Source: Spisula solida
Lineage: Eukaryota > Mollusca > Bivalvia > Venerida > Mactridae
Length of the DNA: 64,000 nt
Reading direction: 5' to 3'
NCBI GenBank assembly: GCA_947247005.1
Contig: OX365944.1
Location: 6,088,501-6,152,500 of the forward strand
Positions 46,847 to 58,599 of this stretch are shown in pieces; the stretch's first letter is position 1, and the number at the start of each line of letters is the position of its first letter. The notes beneath the pieces are model-generated. The model searched no databases, was not told where the DNA came from, and saw nothing but the letters and a program-made list of their open reading frames with translations. The position numbers and the translations under genes are program-made.

Positions 46847-47113
46847 AACAAGAGATGTTCGTAAAACATGTATGCCCACATGGCAGCCCAATATTCAGAA
46901 ATGGAAAAGGTCACAGTGATCTTGACCTGTGACCTACTGACCTCAAAATCAATAGGGGTCATCTACTGTTGATGACCAACCTCTTGTAAAGTGTGAAGAT
47001 CCTAGTGCAAAGCATTCGGAGTTATTGAATGGAAACCATTTGGTCTACTGATAGACCGACAGACTGACTTGTGCAAAGCAATATACCCACTCATCAAAGA
47101 TGTGGGGGCATAG
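46847..47113 (+). repeat. Dispersed bivalve-type repeat (copy 2)
   Basis: It starts ACAAGAGATGTT. It shares with 30439-30660, in order, CAATA(T/G)TCAGAAATGG, TTGACCT(G/T)TGACCTACTGA, ATCTACTGTTGATGACCAAC and GAAGATCC. It extends further right, to GTGGGGGCATAGTGAC, than copy 1. Confidence 0.8.
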
Positions 47114-47119
47114 TGACAG

Positions 47120-47825
47120 AAAATGCACAAACAGTGAGATAAAGTAATTCATAAAGTTCATGCTTAGAGATATAACCTTATAATTTGGCTGCACCAAATC
47201 CCAGACCAGACAGTGTGACCTTTCCTCAGACAAGATTTGAATATTATAATAGATGTAACATCAGATGGGAACCGATTGTTCATCTAACGGGAACCAGCCA
47301 ATACAGAATAAATATGGAAATTTCAACAAGTATAAATATTCAGATGAATACCAAAAAAGCCGCTGGAGATCAACTCAATCAGCAGGACTAGTAAGCTAAT
47401 AAAAACTATATTCAATACATAATATGTGTTCATTATAATAGTAAAACATTCTGTCATATGTTCATAAATACTAAACTTAGACCGCTAAAAGTACAATCCT
47501 GAGGAGTATGTGCCCTATATAGAAGTACATTTCTGTAGGTCTCTGAATATTGTCACAGATGATGTTTGTAATACTTCAGTAGAGTACAATTTGCTACACG
47601 CTGGGGTCTTTTGCCGGAAGATTAAAATTGCCCTACGGAGCACTAATTTCAAAAGCGCTTTGCTAGGAAATGGTTTTCCAAAATCTAGCATAGTCAAATC
47701 AAGCACTCACTGATAGCGAACCATTGCACAGCAAAGCCCTACCCGGCATTACTGAAGTGGTCCATTGCACAAGAAAGGGCTTGGGGTTACAGTGCTCGAA
47801 AGGCGATGAGATAGTAGATTCAGAG
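47120..47825. other. Unassigned sequence; one segment open on both strands
   Basis: At 47510-47713 both strands are open for more than 60 codons. The minus reading contains DFGKPFPSKALLKLVLRR and ends at a stop, so a terminal exon is conceivable, but acceptor quality is modest and the plus strand reads as well. Confidence 0.3.
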
Positions 47826-47829
47826 CTTA

Positions 47830-48760
47830 CCATGCCCTGGCAGTCAACATGGAACACACAACACTATCGCAGACCATACCCTGGCAGTCAACATGGAACA
47901 CACAACACTATCACAGACCATACCCTGGCAGTCAACATGGAACACACAACACTATCACAGACCATGCCCTGGCAGTCAACATGGAACACACAACACTATC
48001 ACAGACCATACCCTGGCAGACAACATGGAACACACAACACTATCACAGACCATACCCTGGCAGTCAACATGGAACACACAACACTATCACAGACCATACC
48101 ATGGCAGTCAACATGGAACACACAACACTATCACAGACCATACCCTGGCAAACAACATGGAACACATAACACTATCACAGACCATACCCTGGCAGACAAC
48201 ATGGAACACACAACACTATCTCAGACCATACCCTGGCAGTCAACATGGAACACACAACACTATCACAGACCATGCCCTGGCAGTCAACATGGAACACACA
48301 ACACTATCACAGACCATGCCCTGGCAGACAACATGGAACACACAACACTATCACAGACCATGCCCTGGCAGTCAACAATTGGAACACACAACACTATCAC
48401 AGACCATGCCCTGGCAGTCAACATGGAACACACAACACTATCACAGACCATACCCTGGCAGACAACATGGAACACACAACACTATCGCAGACCATACCCT
48501 GGCAGACAACATGGAACACACAACACTATCGCAGACCATACCCTGGCAGTCAACATGGAACACACAACACTATCACAGACCATACCCTGGCAGTCAACAT
48601 GGAACACACAACACTATCACAGACCATACCCTGGCAGTCAACATGGAACACACAAAACTATCACAGACCATACCCTGGCAGTCAACATGGAACACACAAC
48701 ACTATCACAGACCATACCCTGGCAGTCAACATGGAACACACAACACTATCGCAGACCATA
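47830..48760. repeat. 44-bp minisatellite, about 21 copies
   Basis: The unit is CATACCCTGGCAGTCAACAT followed by GGAACACACAACACTATCACAGAC. Variants are CATGCCC, GCAGACAAC and TATCGC. Three plus frames stay open (up to 381 codons); the longest starts at TTG, not ATG, so I do not call a gene. Confidence 0.97.
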
Positions 48761-48769
48761 CAAGACAAG

Positions 48770-49510
48770 CATTGTAGCAGATAGTAGGAAAATAGTAGCA
48801 TTTTTAACCCCAGGAAGTTATAATGTTGTGCCACAAATCTTTATGCAGGTCAAAAATGGGAGACTCTGAAGACAGCAAAAATCACAGAAGAAACTGTCAT
48901 AAACAACAAATCACAGAAAAAAAACTGTCATAAAAGTCTGAGGTAGATAGCATGAAAGTGTAGAATACATACAATCACATCTGTTACTCTCAACCCAAAA
49001 CCATGAATTAATATGATAAAAATGTGCAGCCGACATTCCATGCACAGATTTGTAACACATCTTTTACCCCCCAAAAGAATGATAAAACCAGGATAAAGTA
49101 AGCATTCCTTTCTACCCCCATTCAAACAATATATAATATACAAACAGCATGAAAAACTTATGTGAATTCTTTTTTGTTTAAAAATAAACTAAACCCATTT
49201 AGCCGGAATAATTACTTTCCCTATAAATGCTAACAAAAGGCATTCGCTAATATTGACTTACAGATAGTCATTCAAGAAAGCAGCTTAATACACAGGAACG
49301 CAAATATTCGTTCAAACGATTATTTAAAAGGGAATAGAAAAGAGAAATTAAGTCAGCACTTTCACTCTTCTAAGCTACCCGGTTTTTGCTGACAAGTAGA
49401 ATGTGTTATCAATAGCAAATAGTTATAATATAAGAAGCTAGACTTTTGACGTAATGGGTTTGATAAACAGGTCAAACTTTAAATCAGCTTATAAACATCC
49501 TTCAGAAATG
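48770..49510. other. Unassigned sequence
   Basis: AAATCACAGAAAAAAACTGTC is duplicated near 48890-48930. No gene. Confidence 0.4.
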
Positions 49511-49515
49511 CAAAT

Positions 49516-49790
49516 TCCAAAACCTCAGACATTTTGGTACCTATAAACTACCAAGACAAGTTCCAAAACCTCGACCCTTTCTGCACTAGTAAACTACAAA
49601 GAAAAATTCTAAAACCTTGGGACCTTTTGTCACTATTAAACTACCAAGACAAGTTTCAAAACCTTGACCCTCTTTGCACCATTAAACTACCAAGACAAAT
49701 TCCAAACCCTCAACCCTTTCTGCAAGACATGTTCCAAAACTTTGACCCTCTTTGCACCATTAAACGACCAAGACTAATTTAAGTTTCATT
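49516..49790. repeat. 46-bp tandem repeat, 6 diverged copies, interrupted
   Basis: The unit is TTCCAAAACCTCGACCCTTT followed by CTGCACTATTAAACTACCAAGACAAG. A further partial unit (AAGTTCCAAAACCTCAACAG) appears at about 51185, on the far side of a 1.4-kb stretch. Confidence 0.85.
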
Positions 49791-51184
49791 TCATGAACAA
49801 TTATTTCTAGACTGTTCTTAAACCATCCCTAAAAAGTTCATCAATTAATTCATGAAAAGTTCTGAAAGTATTCATGAAAGACGACTTCCTGTCACATGTT
49901 GACGATATCACAGATTTTCAAAATGGCTGCCAGCAATGACATGTGCTGATGTTTGACAAATTTTAATGGTTGTTTTTATCTTAATACGTGATCTTATAGA
50001 AGGTAAGTTGCAGAGTTAAGCATGCCAAGTTTAAAAGTATCTTGTGTGACTAATATTTAATTTTAAGAATAGTTGTTCAAACTAAAAATATAGGAAAACA
50101 ACTTAGCAAGTGGGTGGGGTACGCTTAGCATGAGGTTTTAAGAATAAGTATTTGTGAAGTGTTCATGAAGTGTTCAAGAAACTATGTGTCTTTTTTTGTT
50201 TGTTTATTTATTTATATTATATAAGGTTACTGCACATTCTCTTAAATAAATGTAATATTTATTAATTGCTTATTTTTGTAAATTGAATAGTTCAAACTCT
50301 GTTAGTGTAGTCTTTGAAAAGCCATTGAGCTTGCATGTAAATATGAAAATGAGATATACCAAATAAAAAATACTCAAACTGTTCAATACAATAATGTGAA
50401 CAGAAATCATGTTGCAAAAGGTACAAAAGGTAGCTAAACTATTAATCTGATTGAGGCAAACAATAATTATTGTAATGATAAAAATACAATGTTCCTGTAG
50501 GTTTCATCTTATATTCAGGCACGTAAATCATCCTTCATCTATGTTCCCAATTTGCAACCTTTGTGAACATGAATATACATGCACAATGATTCTTTTCTTA
50601 TTTTTAATATCATGAGGCAATCATTGTATCAATAATTTATTTACTATGTATACTAAAAACACATGTTTGTTTGACTGTGTCTTCATACACACAAAAGAGC
50701 TTCATTTAATGCATTTTGATACACTTAGTTTGTTTCATGGGTTGTTTATGAATACATTTATTTTCTTGAACTGTTCATAAAATATGTTTGTCCTTGAAAT
50801 TTTCATGAAATTTGTAATCATGAACAGTTCATGTCCAAAATATGAAGTCTAAATGAGACAATAGAGATATATAGCAAAAAGTTAATGAATTGTTCATGAA
50901 CATTTATTTTCATGAACTGTATATAAAATCAGTTTGTCCTTCAGCAGTTCATGATTTATTGAAGAACATCTGTGCATGATTAGTACTTAAAAAATCCTTG
51001 ATGGTACGACTCATGTCCTGTTCATGAACCATGCCCAGTTCATGAATCAATATTTCATGGTCATTTCAAGAAGTCTCATATAGAGTTCAAGGATTTTTAT
51101 GATTTTTTCATGATATATGGAAATGAACTATTCATATATATTTCATGAAAAATTCATGAACTGTAACAGTTCATTTCACAGGGG
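49791..51184. mobile_element. Possible 1.4-kb insertion within the 46-bp array
   Basis: The flanking array unit resumes at 51185, so the intervening DNA looks inserted. It is rich in GTTCATGAAC-type palindromes near both ends (about 49790-49880 and 50710-51180) and carries AAGTGGGTGGGG (50108-50119). Clear terminal inverted repeats or target duplications were not found, so the class is unknown. Confidence 0.4.
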
Positions 51185-51199
51185 AAGTTCCAAAACCTC

Positions 51200-52580
51200 A
51201 ACAGTTTTGTTTCAAAGTTTGTTTCATTGAAATCTGGCAGTGAGTTGCAGAGTTAAATTGCGCGGGCATACATTTGAAATGGATGCATGTATAGATCAAC
51301 AAGATTTATCATTGCAACTGTATGAGAGCAAGCCGAACAAGGCATCTGAAAGCATGTTGGTTTGACCCACATATTCCGGTAATCTCAAAGTGTCTGTCTG
51401 ATGTTCATGTCTGGTAAAATCATGCAATTGGACGGAGACAATGGACTAGTCAGAAAGTCTGGCTACATTTTATATTTGGTCTAGGCTTATCTGTTTTTCT
51501 CTGATAGATTAGTTTTTTGTCTGACAAATATTACAAATGTCTAGGTACATTTTTAAACTTTTGGAAAGTCAGGCCAAAAAGGAAATAATTATCTTTTCCA
51601 AATATACCCAAATAAACATAAGCATTTTTAAAATTCAAGAATGTGGTGTTTCAGAAAGAATAATTAATAGAACACAGACTCGAAGACATTTAATATAGGC
51701 CTAAATCTGATAATTCTCGAGACATTTTTATACAGGGCGATTAGTGACATAAGATTCAGCTTCTTAAAAATATATTTTGAGGATTTAGTTTCTATTAATT
51801 TTAGGTTGAATGTGAAAGCAAGTTCTACAACATATATATTGATCATTCTTGATACTTTATTTCTGATGTAATCCATTGCTACATAGGTACGAGAGACACA
51901 TGTACCTTTCATATTTCTTCGTTGGGATCATGGGTTCGAATCCCGCCCACCTGGTGAGGGTTCTTATTCAACTTTTTAATTTTTTTTTATTTGTCAACAG
52001 CAACAATGACACGACAATGGTACAAACCAAAGTCATAGCTCTCACAAAGAAATGGCCAGCAACTTGAGTACAAGTATACCATTGACATTTATACACTAAA
52101 ACACAAAAACATTGGATATTTTCATCAAGAGCTGAGTACAAAGATTTTTTGTAACCACAATTTGCTCTTTTTTTTAACCAAGTCTACTAGAATACTGAAG
52201 AAAACATGATAAATACTCCCAAACTTCAGCACCAGAATGTTCATCACCAGAAAACCAGTTTTTGTAAGGCTACTGTGAATTAAAGGCTAGATTATTGTTC
52301 ACTGTGTTACTCAAAATAGAAGCAAGTGGGAGACAATTTTATTTTTCATTTCTATTTTCAACAATCTGATGTCTTGCCCAGAGACAAGAATCATGAGACA
52401 ATATTTGTCTTCACATTCGGCTGAGAAAGTCTGAAGTATGCGCATCATCATTGTCGGATTGGCCAATGATCACAGTCTTTGAAGGAAGCAACAGTTGTGT
52501 GATTCAATGAGTCAGTGTGTGAAACTCTAGCTCTTTCTAGAAAGACTTCTTGGTATAACGGAGCCAGGTCGTGTATAGTT
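51200..52580. other. Unassigned sequence with a B-box fragment
   Basis: At 51933-51943 GGTTCGAATCC, within GGGATCATGGGTTCGAATCCCGC, is a perfect tRNA T-arm/B box with no A box upstream, so a 5'-truncated SINE relic. A minus frame at 51664-51912 lacks splice support. Confidence 0.5.
51925..51955 (+). repeat. Truncated tRNA-derived SINE (T-arm only)
   Basis: GGGTTCGAATCCC is a full polymerase III B box with a pairing stem. The D-arm part is missing. Confidence 0.5.
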
Positions 52581-52589
52581 CTGTTTATC

Positions 52590-53668
52590 TCTAGTTTGGT
52601 AAGAAACACTGAAACTATGGCCATCTCTAGTTTGGTAAGAAACATTGAAACTATGTTCATTTGTAGTTTGGTATGAAACACTGAAACTATGGCAATCTCT
52701 AGTTTGGTAAGAAACACTGAAACACTGAAACTATGGCCATCTCTAGTTTGGTAAGAAACACTGAAACTATGTTCATCTCTAGTTTGGTAAGAAACACTGA
52801 AACTATGGCCATCTCTAGTTTGGTAAGAAACACTGAAACTATGTCACATCTCTAGTTTGGTATGAAACACTGTAACTGAGGCCATCTCTAGTTTGGTATG
52901 AAACACTGAAACTATGTTCATCTCTAGTTTGGTATGAAACACTGAAACTATGGCCATCTCTGGTTTGGTATGAAACACTGAAACTATGGCCATCTCTAGT
53001 TTGGTAAGAAACACTGAAACTATGTTCATCTCTAGTTTGGTAAGAAACACTGAAACTATGTTCATCTCTGGTTTGGTATGAAACACTGAAACTATGTTCA
53101 TCTCTAGTTTGGTATGAAACACTGAAACTATGTTCATCTCTAGTTTGGTATGAAACACTGAAACTATGTTCATCTCTAGTTTGGTATGAAACACTGAAAC
53201 TATGACCATCTCTGGTTTAGTATGAAACACTGAAACTATGGCCATCTCTAGTTTGGTAAGAAACACTGAAACTATGTTCATCTCTAGTTTGGTAAGAAAC
53301 ACTGAAACTATGTCACATCTCTAGTTTGGTAAGAAACACTGAAACTATGTTCATCTCTAGTTTGGTATGAAACACTGAAACTATGGCCATCTCGAGTTTG
53401 GTATGAAACACTGAAACTATGGCAATCTCTAGTTTGGTATGAAACACTGAAACTATGGCCATCTCTGGTTTGGTATGAAACACTGAAACTATGGCCATCT
53501 CTAGTTTGGTAAGAAACACTGAAACTATGTTCATCTCTAGTTTGGTAAGAAACACTGAAACTATGTTCATCTCTGGTTTGGTATGAAACACTGAAACTAT
53601 GTTCATCTCTAGTTTGGTATGAAACACTGAAACTATGTTCATCTCTAGTTTGGTAAGAAACACTGAAA
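52590..53668. repeat. 36-bp minisatellite, about 30 copies
   Basis: The unit is TCTCTAGTTTGGTATGAAAC followed by ACTGAAACTATGGCCA. Variable ends are GGCCA, GTTCA or GGCAA, and GGTAAG alternates with GGTATG. The 36-bp period gives 12-residue peptide repeats in two minus frames. Confidence 0.97.
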
Positions 53669-53692
53669 AGCATTTCATAAATGACCAAGTGC

Positions 53693-53772
53693 CTTAGCTA
53701 GCCAAGATTTGAACATGGTACCCCTCAATCTGCAGCCAAAGGAAAATACTCTCACAAGATGAGCTAGAAGAC
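53693..53772 (-). repeat. tRNA-derived SINE head
   Basis: On the minus strand TCTAGCTCATCTTGTGAGAG is a good A box/D arm and ATGTTCAAATCTTGG a good B box, at near-normal tRNA spacing. It sits 25 bp beyond the end of the 36-bp array. Confidence 0.65.
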
Positions 53773-53779
53773 ATTCAGC

Positions 53780-55735
53780 TATATTACACTACTGATCACG
53801 TTAAAGCCAACAGAAAGGAAACATGGGGAATGAATGAGGATAATAATGTAGGAATTAACTAATGCTGGCCTTATGTAGAAACATTTTGTAATGATGCAAG
53901 TTTATTGAAAGATGCAAGAGGTGTAAATATCGACATCCCCACAAACTTTCAACATCTCCCATCATGCATTACACTCCCAACATGCTTTACTCTCCCAGAG
54001 GGGAAAAAACATGCAGGGTAGAATGCACCAGATGGAAGCAGTTAGACAAAGCCTGCTGCATAAAAATGTATGTTATTTTTACAATAGCTAGGTTACTTTA
54101 CCTGGGACTAACTGCATGATCTCACAACTCCTCTCAATACTCAGTACATTATATAGAGTAGCTGTAATAAATGTCTCCAAAACTATGTTCCCAACGTTTT
54201 CATAGTATTATCAGTCTAAGCCTTGAGATTGTAGATACCCGAGAATGGTCAGAATATCAGGCAACTGTAGGACTTTCCACACGGCAACTGTTTGACTTTC
54301 CACACGGCAACTGTATGACTTTCCACACGGCAACTGTATGACTTTCCACACGGTAAATCACAACATTACCTCCCAATGAGTAAATATATCACAGTTTATA
54401 AACGAGCCAACGTCCAGTTATCCCAATAAGGAGTACATGTTGAATTGTATAGTATTGCAATAAGTTGTACAGTGATAGACAATCACCAGATGTTTCAATT
54501 ACAATAAGTCATACAAGTTGAATTGTACAGTATCCCAATAAGTCGTAAAGTGATTTGGTTTATATGCGGTGTATATATTGAATAAATCCATTATCTAAAT
54601 CAACAATAATCCCTTTACCACAAAGCTCCGACCGGGAAATATATGAGTACCTAGCAATTCTTACAGTAACAGATGCATTGTTCAGAATATATTAAGAATA
54701 TCAATACTGCCATTTTCTAGCCTGGTAGAGCAGGTTTATCGATAGCGGTCAACATAAAGGTGACATATAAACCAACCAACTGACCATATATGTCAACTCA
54801 CAATATTGCTTTGTAGGTAGGCATCATTGTAGGTTAAGTATTGTAGATTATATAACGAGCTAAGTTAGAAGTGACCAGTAAATACGTATAAGGTAAATAT
54901 ACAAATAATGTTATACAGTGGTCTATCAGCCGATGGTAAGTATATTGATATTCCGACCAGTAGTTATACCATCAGTATTTACATAAACTGTAAGTAAGAA
55001 TATCTAATTCTATAGCTAAACACAGACAACATTCAATGGTTTCTATAATATTTAAATTTATTTGAAATCTGCGTGATAATACAACATTTAAAGGACTTAA
55101 ATCGACGCTTAGGAAGACTATAAAAAAATTGTGTTTGTAGATCTTTTTGACCTTATATAGCATGGTCGTCTTCCACAGGAAAAATGATAAAAGTCATCAG
55201 TTTTTCTATATTTATTGAAGATAACCACTACCCATGTAACTAAAATTCAGATCCCCTTAATTACAGGGCCAGGGTCCCTTCCCCAAATTTTGAAAACATT
55301 CAAGTGTTTGGATAACTCAAGGAAATGTTCCTTAAACACATTTTTTACAGCTTTAAAACACCGAAATTGCATAAAAAATCTTTGCATTGCAAAAAGTATA
55401 TTGCTAATTAGTTTTCATTATATTCAGTGATTATTGAACGAAACCTTCCAAATTGTTTGAAGAATTCGAAATTAACTTTTGGTCACAATTAATTCTACAA
55501 AGACATAGGAATTGTCAGAGACATGATTAAAGCACATAATTTTTCTAACATATATAGATTTCAAAGGAAAACCATCGAGTACTAGCTAATGACATATCAT
55601 GTGATCTTCAAACTTAACATTTTTAAGGTTGGCCTTAAAGATCAAATAAATGCGTAATATATTTGAGGTAGGTAATGCGTTAAGAGGTTCAAGCATAAAC
55701 TTGATTTTTGTTTAAATCCGATTGACCATAAAATT
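53780..55735. other. Unassigned sequence with small repeats
   Basis: It contains the 23-bp array below and a pair of diverged about 52-bp repeats at 54424-54475 and 54501-54552 (CAATAAG, GTTGAATTGTA and CAATAAGT(T/C)GT). No exon is supported. Confidence 0.45.
54261..54353. repeat. 23-bp tandem repeat, 4 copies
   Basis: GGCAACTGTATGACTTTCCA followed by CAC, nearly identical copies. Confidence 0.95.
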
Positions 55736-55880
55736 CTCACGGCTGAAGAAGCTTGGATCCGAAAGTACGCTCATAGGGTTGAAATGTCTTCCATTTTTAA
55801 TAAATCACTTTTAAATAGCAAATTTCAATGTATTTTTAATAATAACACTGTGCTTATTTAAACATATCAAATAAATAAAG
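55735..55880 (+). repeat. Retroelement 3'-end relic
   Basis: CGGCTGAAGAAGCTTGGATC followed by CGAAAG is the style seen at the 3' ends of many LINE or Penelope-like elements (CTGAAGA...CGAAA). AT-rich tails with AATAAA follow. Only the tail is recognisable. Confidence 0.35.
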
Positions 55881-56250
55881 AATTTATAAAAGTAGATAAA
55901 TGACCTGGACATTGAATTGATTTTGAAGAATATTAAACAGTAGTGTACTAAAATGCAGAGCAGAAAGCCGAGCCACCCTGTGTACTAAGTGTAATTTTAA
56001 ATATATGTAACATTTTTGCTTTCTGACAACTTATAATCTATAATAGACATACTAGACTGAATATAGATGGTAATTATTTGAGAAAGAATATTGTAAGCAC
56101 ATCTGAGTGACAAGATGTTTGAAAATCCCTCCGGAGGGAAGGTAACCCCAATGACAATTACCCACAATGACACAGCCATTGGCCATGAAGTACTCATCAG
56201 AAGCCATGCAATTTTGGTGTATTAGTAGACACAGCCATTCTTTACAATAT
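55880..56250. other. Unassigned sequence
   Basis: TCCCTCCGGAGGGAAGG at about 56128 is a short perfect palindrome (CCTCCGGAGG). Nothing else was seen. Confidence 0.4.
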
Positions 56251-56254
56251 TATG

Positions 56255-57003
56255 TCGGCAGTATACCCACAGTCACAGTATACCCACAGTCGCTCTCTGC
56301 AGTAAGCCCGCAGTCACTCTCTGCAGTAAGCCCCCAGTCACTCTCTGCAGTAAGCTCTCAGTCACTCTCTGCAGTAAGCCCGCAGTCACTCTCTACAGTA
56401 AGCCCGCAGTCACTCTCTGCAGTAAGCCCTCAGTCACTCTCTGCAGTAAGTCTGCAGCCACTCTCTGAAGTAAGCCCTCAGTCACTCTCTACAGTAAGCC
56501 CGCAGCCACTCTCTGCAGTAAGCCCGCAGTCACTCTCTGCAGTAAGCCCGCAGTCACTCTCTACAGTAAGCCCGCAGCCACTCTCTGCAGTAAGCCCGCA
56601 GTCACTTTCTGCAGTAAGCCCGCAGCCACTCTCTGCAGTAAGCCCGCAGTCACTCTCTGCAGTAAGCCCGCAGTCACTCTCTACAGTAAGCCCGCAGTCA
56701 CTCTCTGCAGTAAGCCCGCAGCCACTCTCTGCAGTAAGCTCTCAGTCACTCTCTGCAGTAAGCTCTCAGTCACTCTCTGCAGTAAGCCCGCAGTCACTCT
56801 CTGCAGTAAGCCCGCAGCCACTCTCTGCAGTAAGCCCACAGTCACTCTCTGCAGTAAGCCCGCAGCCACTCTCTGCAGTAAGTCTGCAGCCACTCTCTGC
56901 AGTTAGCCCCCAGTCCCTCTCTGCAGTAAGCTCTCAGTCACTCTCTGCAGTAAGCCCCCAGTCCCTCTCTGCAGTAAGCTCTCAGTCACTCTCTGCAGTA
57001 AGG
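56255..57003. repeat. 24-bp minisatellite, about 31 copies, with single-frame ORF
   Basis: The unit is CGCAGTCACTCTCTGCAGTA followed by AGCC. From ATG 56167 a 287-codon plus frame runs through it, giving an eight-residue Ser-Pro-Gln-Ser-Leu-Ser-Ala-Val repeat. Unlike the other arrays only one plus frame stays open here, since TAA occurs in another. There is no indel in 31 units. The start region has no signal peptide and no known domain, so I keep it as a minisatellite with a weak coding possibility. Confidence 0.95.
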
Positions 57004-57009
57004 CCATCA

Positions 57010-57625
57010 TGTGCATACTGTCCAAATTGAACAGAAAACAATGTTAAAAGTGTCCTTTCTTCCAGACCAACAATAAGCAAACCAGAAACAACTGCAGACA
57101 TGATTGAAACATATAAGAATCTGTACCTCCAATGAAGCAAGAGGACAAGACTTTAACAAATTAGCAGTGTAAATGGGTCCTACTGAGACATGATGCTGAA
57201 TACCGAAAATAAGGTGCAGTTCTGTTTCTGTAATCAATAGCACACATCCCTACACCAACCGTCTGCTTCAAACAATGCAGCATGCTCCTTGTTAAAATAC
57301 AGCTTATCAAATTTCAGATGACCATAACTATGCCAATACTTTGAATTCTTTCATTTAATATTTATTAATTTATGATTGAATCCTTCTATTGCAGCAAATC
57401 CGAATATCTGGATTATTCTGAAATTGTAGGATCGACCCCTGAGTATATCTGCAAAATATCAACAACCATGCCACAAGGGACAGCTCATCCATGCATCCTC
57501 AATCTTGACAAAATTATGCCAGAAAAATTTACAATGTAATAAATAACAAGTATTATGAGTGTATTAGCTAAAGCTATTTTATGATACCACTGAAGGTTTG
57601 TTCAAACGACCTGACTACATTCTTG
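57010..57625. other. Unassigned sequence
   Basis: No repeat or exon is supported. Confidence 0.4.
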
Positions 57626-57630
57626 TTGCC

Positions 57631-58594
57631 CACCAAACCACAGACACTTGGGGTCAGGACCCCGCCCCCCAGCTACGCACCTGGGTATTTTTTTATCATC
57701 AACAATTGTATACCCAGACCCATACATTAATCACACAAACATTATTAAACGTATCCGGACAAATACAAAAATATTCGTAAATGCCTCTCTAGCTTTAATA
57801 ACACAAAGATAAAAATGTTTGACTGAGATTACTCGCACACCTTCCTCGAATATCGGGTCGTGTTTAACTCACTGTGCAACTTTCCTGCCAATAGTTGGTG
57901 TCCTTTGGTCAAGTACACATTACTCTTCACGATTATGATAGTGACAGAAACCGATCTCGGCCCCTGCCTCAACAATTTTCGAGAAAGTTGGCAATTTTCA
58001 ACTAAAAACACGACTCGCACATAATCTTTCGACGCTGGTTTCCTGCCTGATCAATACGAAAGTACGGCGCTGCGCGTTAAACATTGGAACCAGATATGTA
58101 AATAAACCATTCGGAATACCTCGTTTGGGTCCAACGTTCAACGCGCGGCACGGTTCTTATGTATCAGGCTGGGAACCACCGTTCAAATTGTCGAAAGATT
58201 ATGTGCGCGGCGGAAAATGAGTTGAAAATTGCAAACTTTCTCGCATATTTTGTCGACAAAAGCGCTGATCGAGTATTGTTAGTATAGTCATCGTAAAGAT
58301 TAATTTGTTATTGACCGAAAGACACCAGAAATGTACGGGAAAGTTGCAAAACAAGTTTTACACGATCAATTTTTCTAGGTCGGGGTGCGAGAAAGTTCAG
58401 CGAAACATTTCTATCTTTGTGTTATTTAAGCAGTAGAGGAATTACGTAGATTTTGGTATGAATATCAAATACATCCAACAAATGTTTGTGTGATTACTGA
58501 ATGGGTCTGGATATATAAGAAATATAAAAAAAATATTTCCAGGCGCGTAGCGGGAGGGGGCGTGGTCCAGACCCCAAGTGTCTGTGCACCAAAC
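57631..58594. repeat. About 960-bp imperfect palindrome (fold-back structure)
   Basis: Three anchor pairs share one axis near 58112. CACAGACACTTGGGGTC (57639-57655) pairs perfectly with 58570-58586. TAACACAAAGAT (57799-57810) pairs with 58413-58424. CGCACATAATCTTTCG (58016-58031) pairs with 58192-58207. Between anchors the arms match throughout with many substitutions but almost no net length change, including a GCTACGCACCTGG to CCAGGCGCGTAGC segment. The spacer is essentially absent. It may be two inverted copies of one element or an ancient fold-back transposon. A transcript would form a long hairpin RNA. Confidence 0.85.
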
Positions 58595-58599
58595 CTATT

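Noticed and set aside
47515..47706. 63-codon minus frame that could be a terminal exon
   Set aside because: The plus strand is open over the same interval and splice evidence is modest, so it cannot be told from chance.
47724..48869. 381-codon plus frame through the 44-bp array
   Set aside because: It starts at TTG. Two more plus frames are also open, and the sequence is almost wholly repeat translation.
52448..53688. Several minus frames in the 36-bp array
   Set aside because: Two frames are open at once because of the 36-bp period. They are repeat artefacts.
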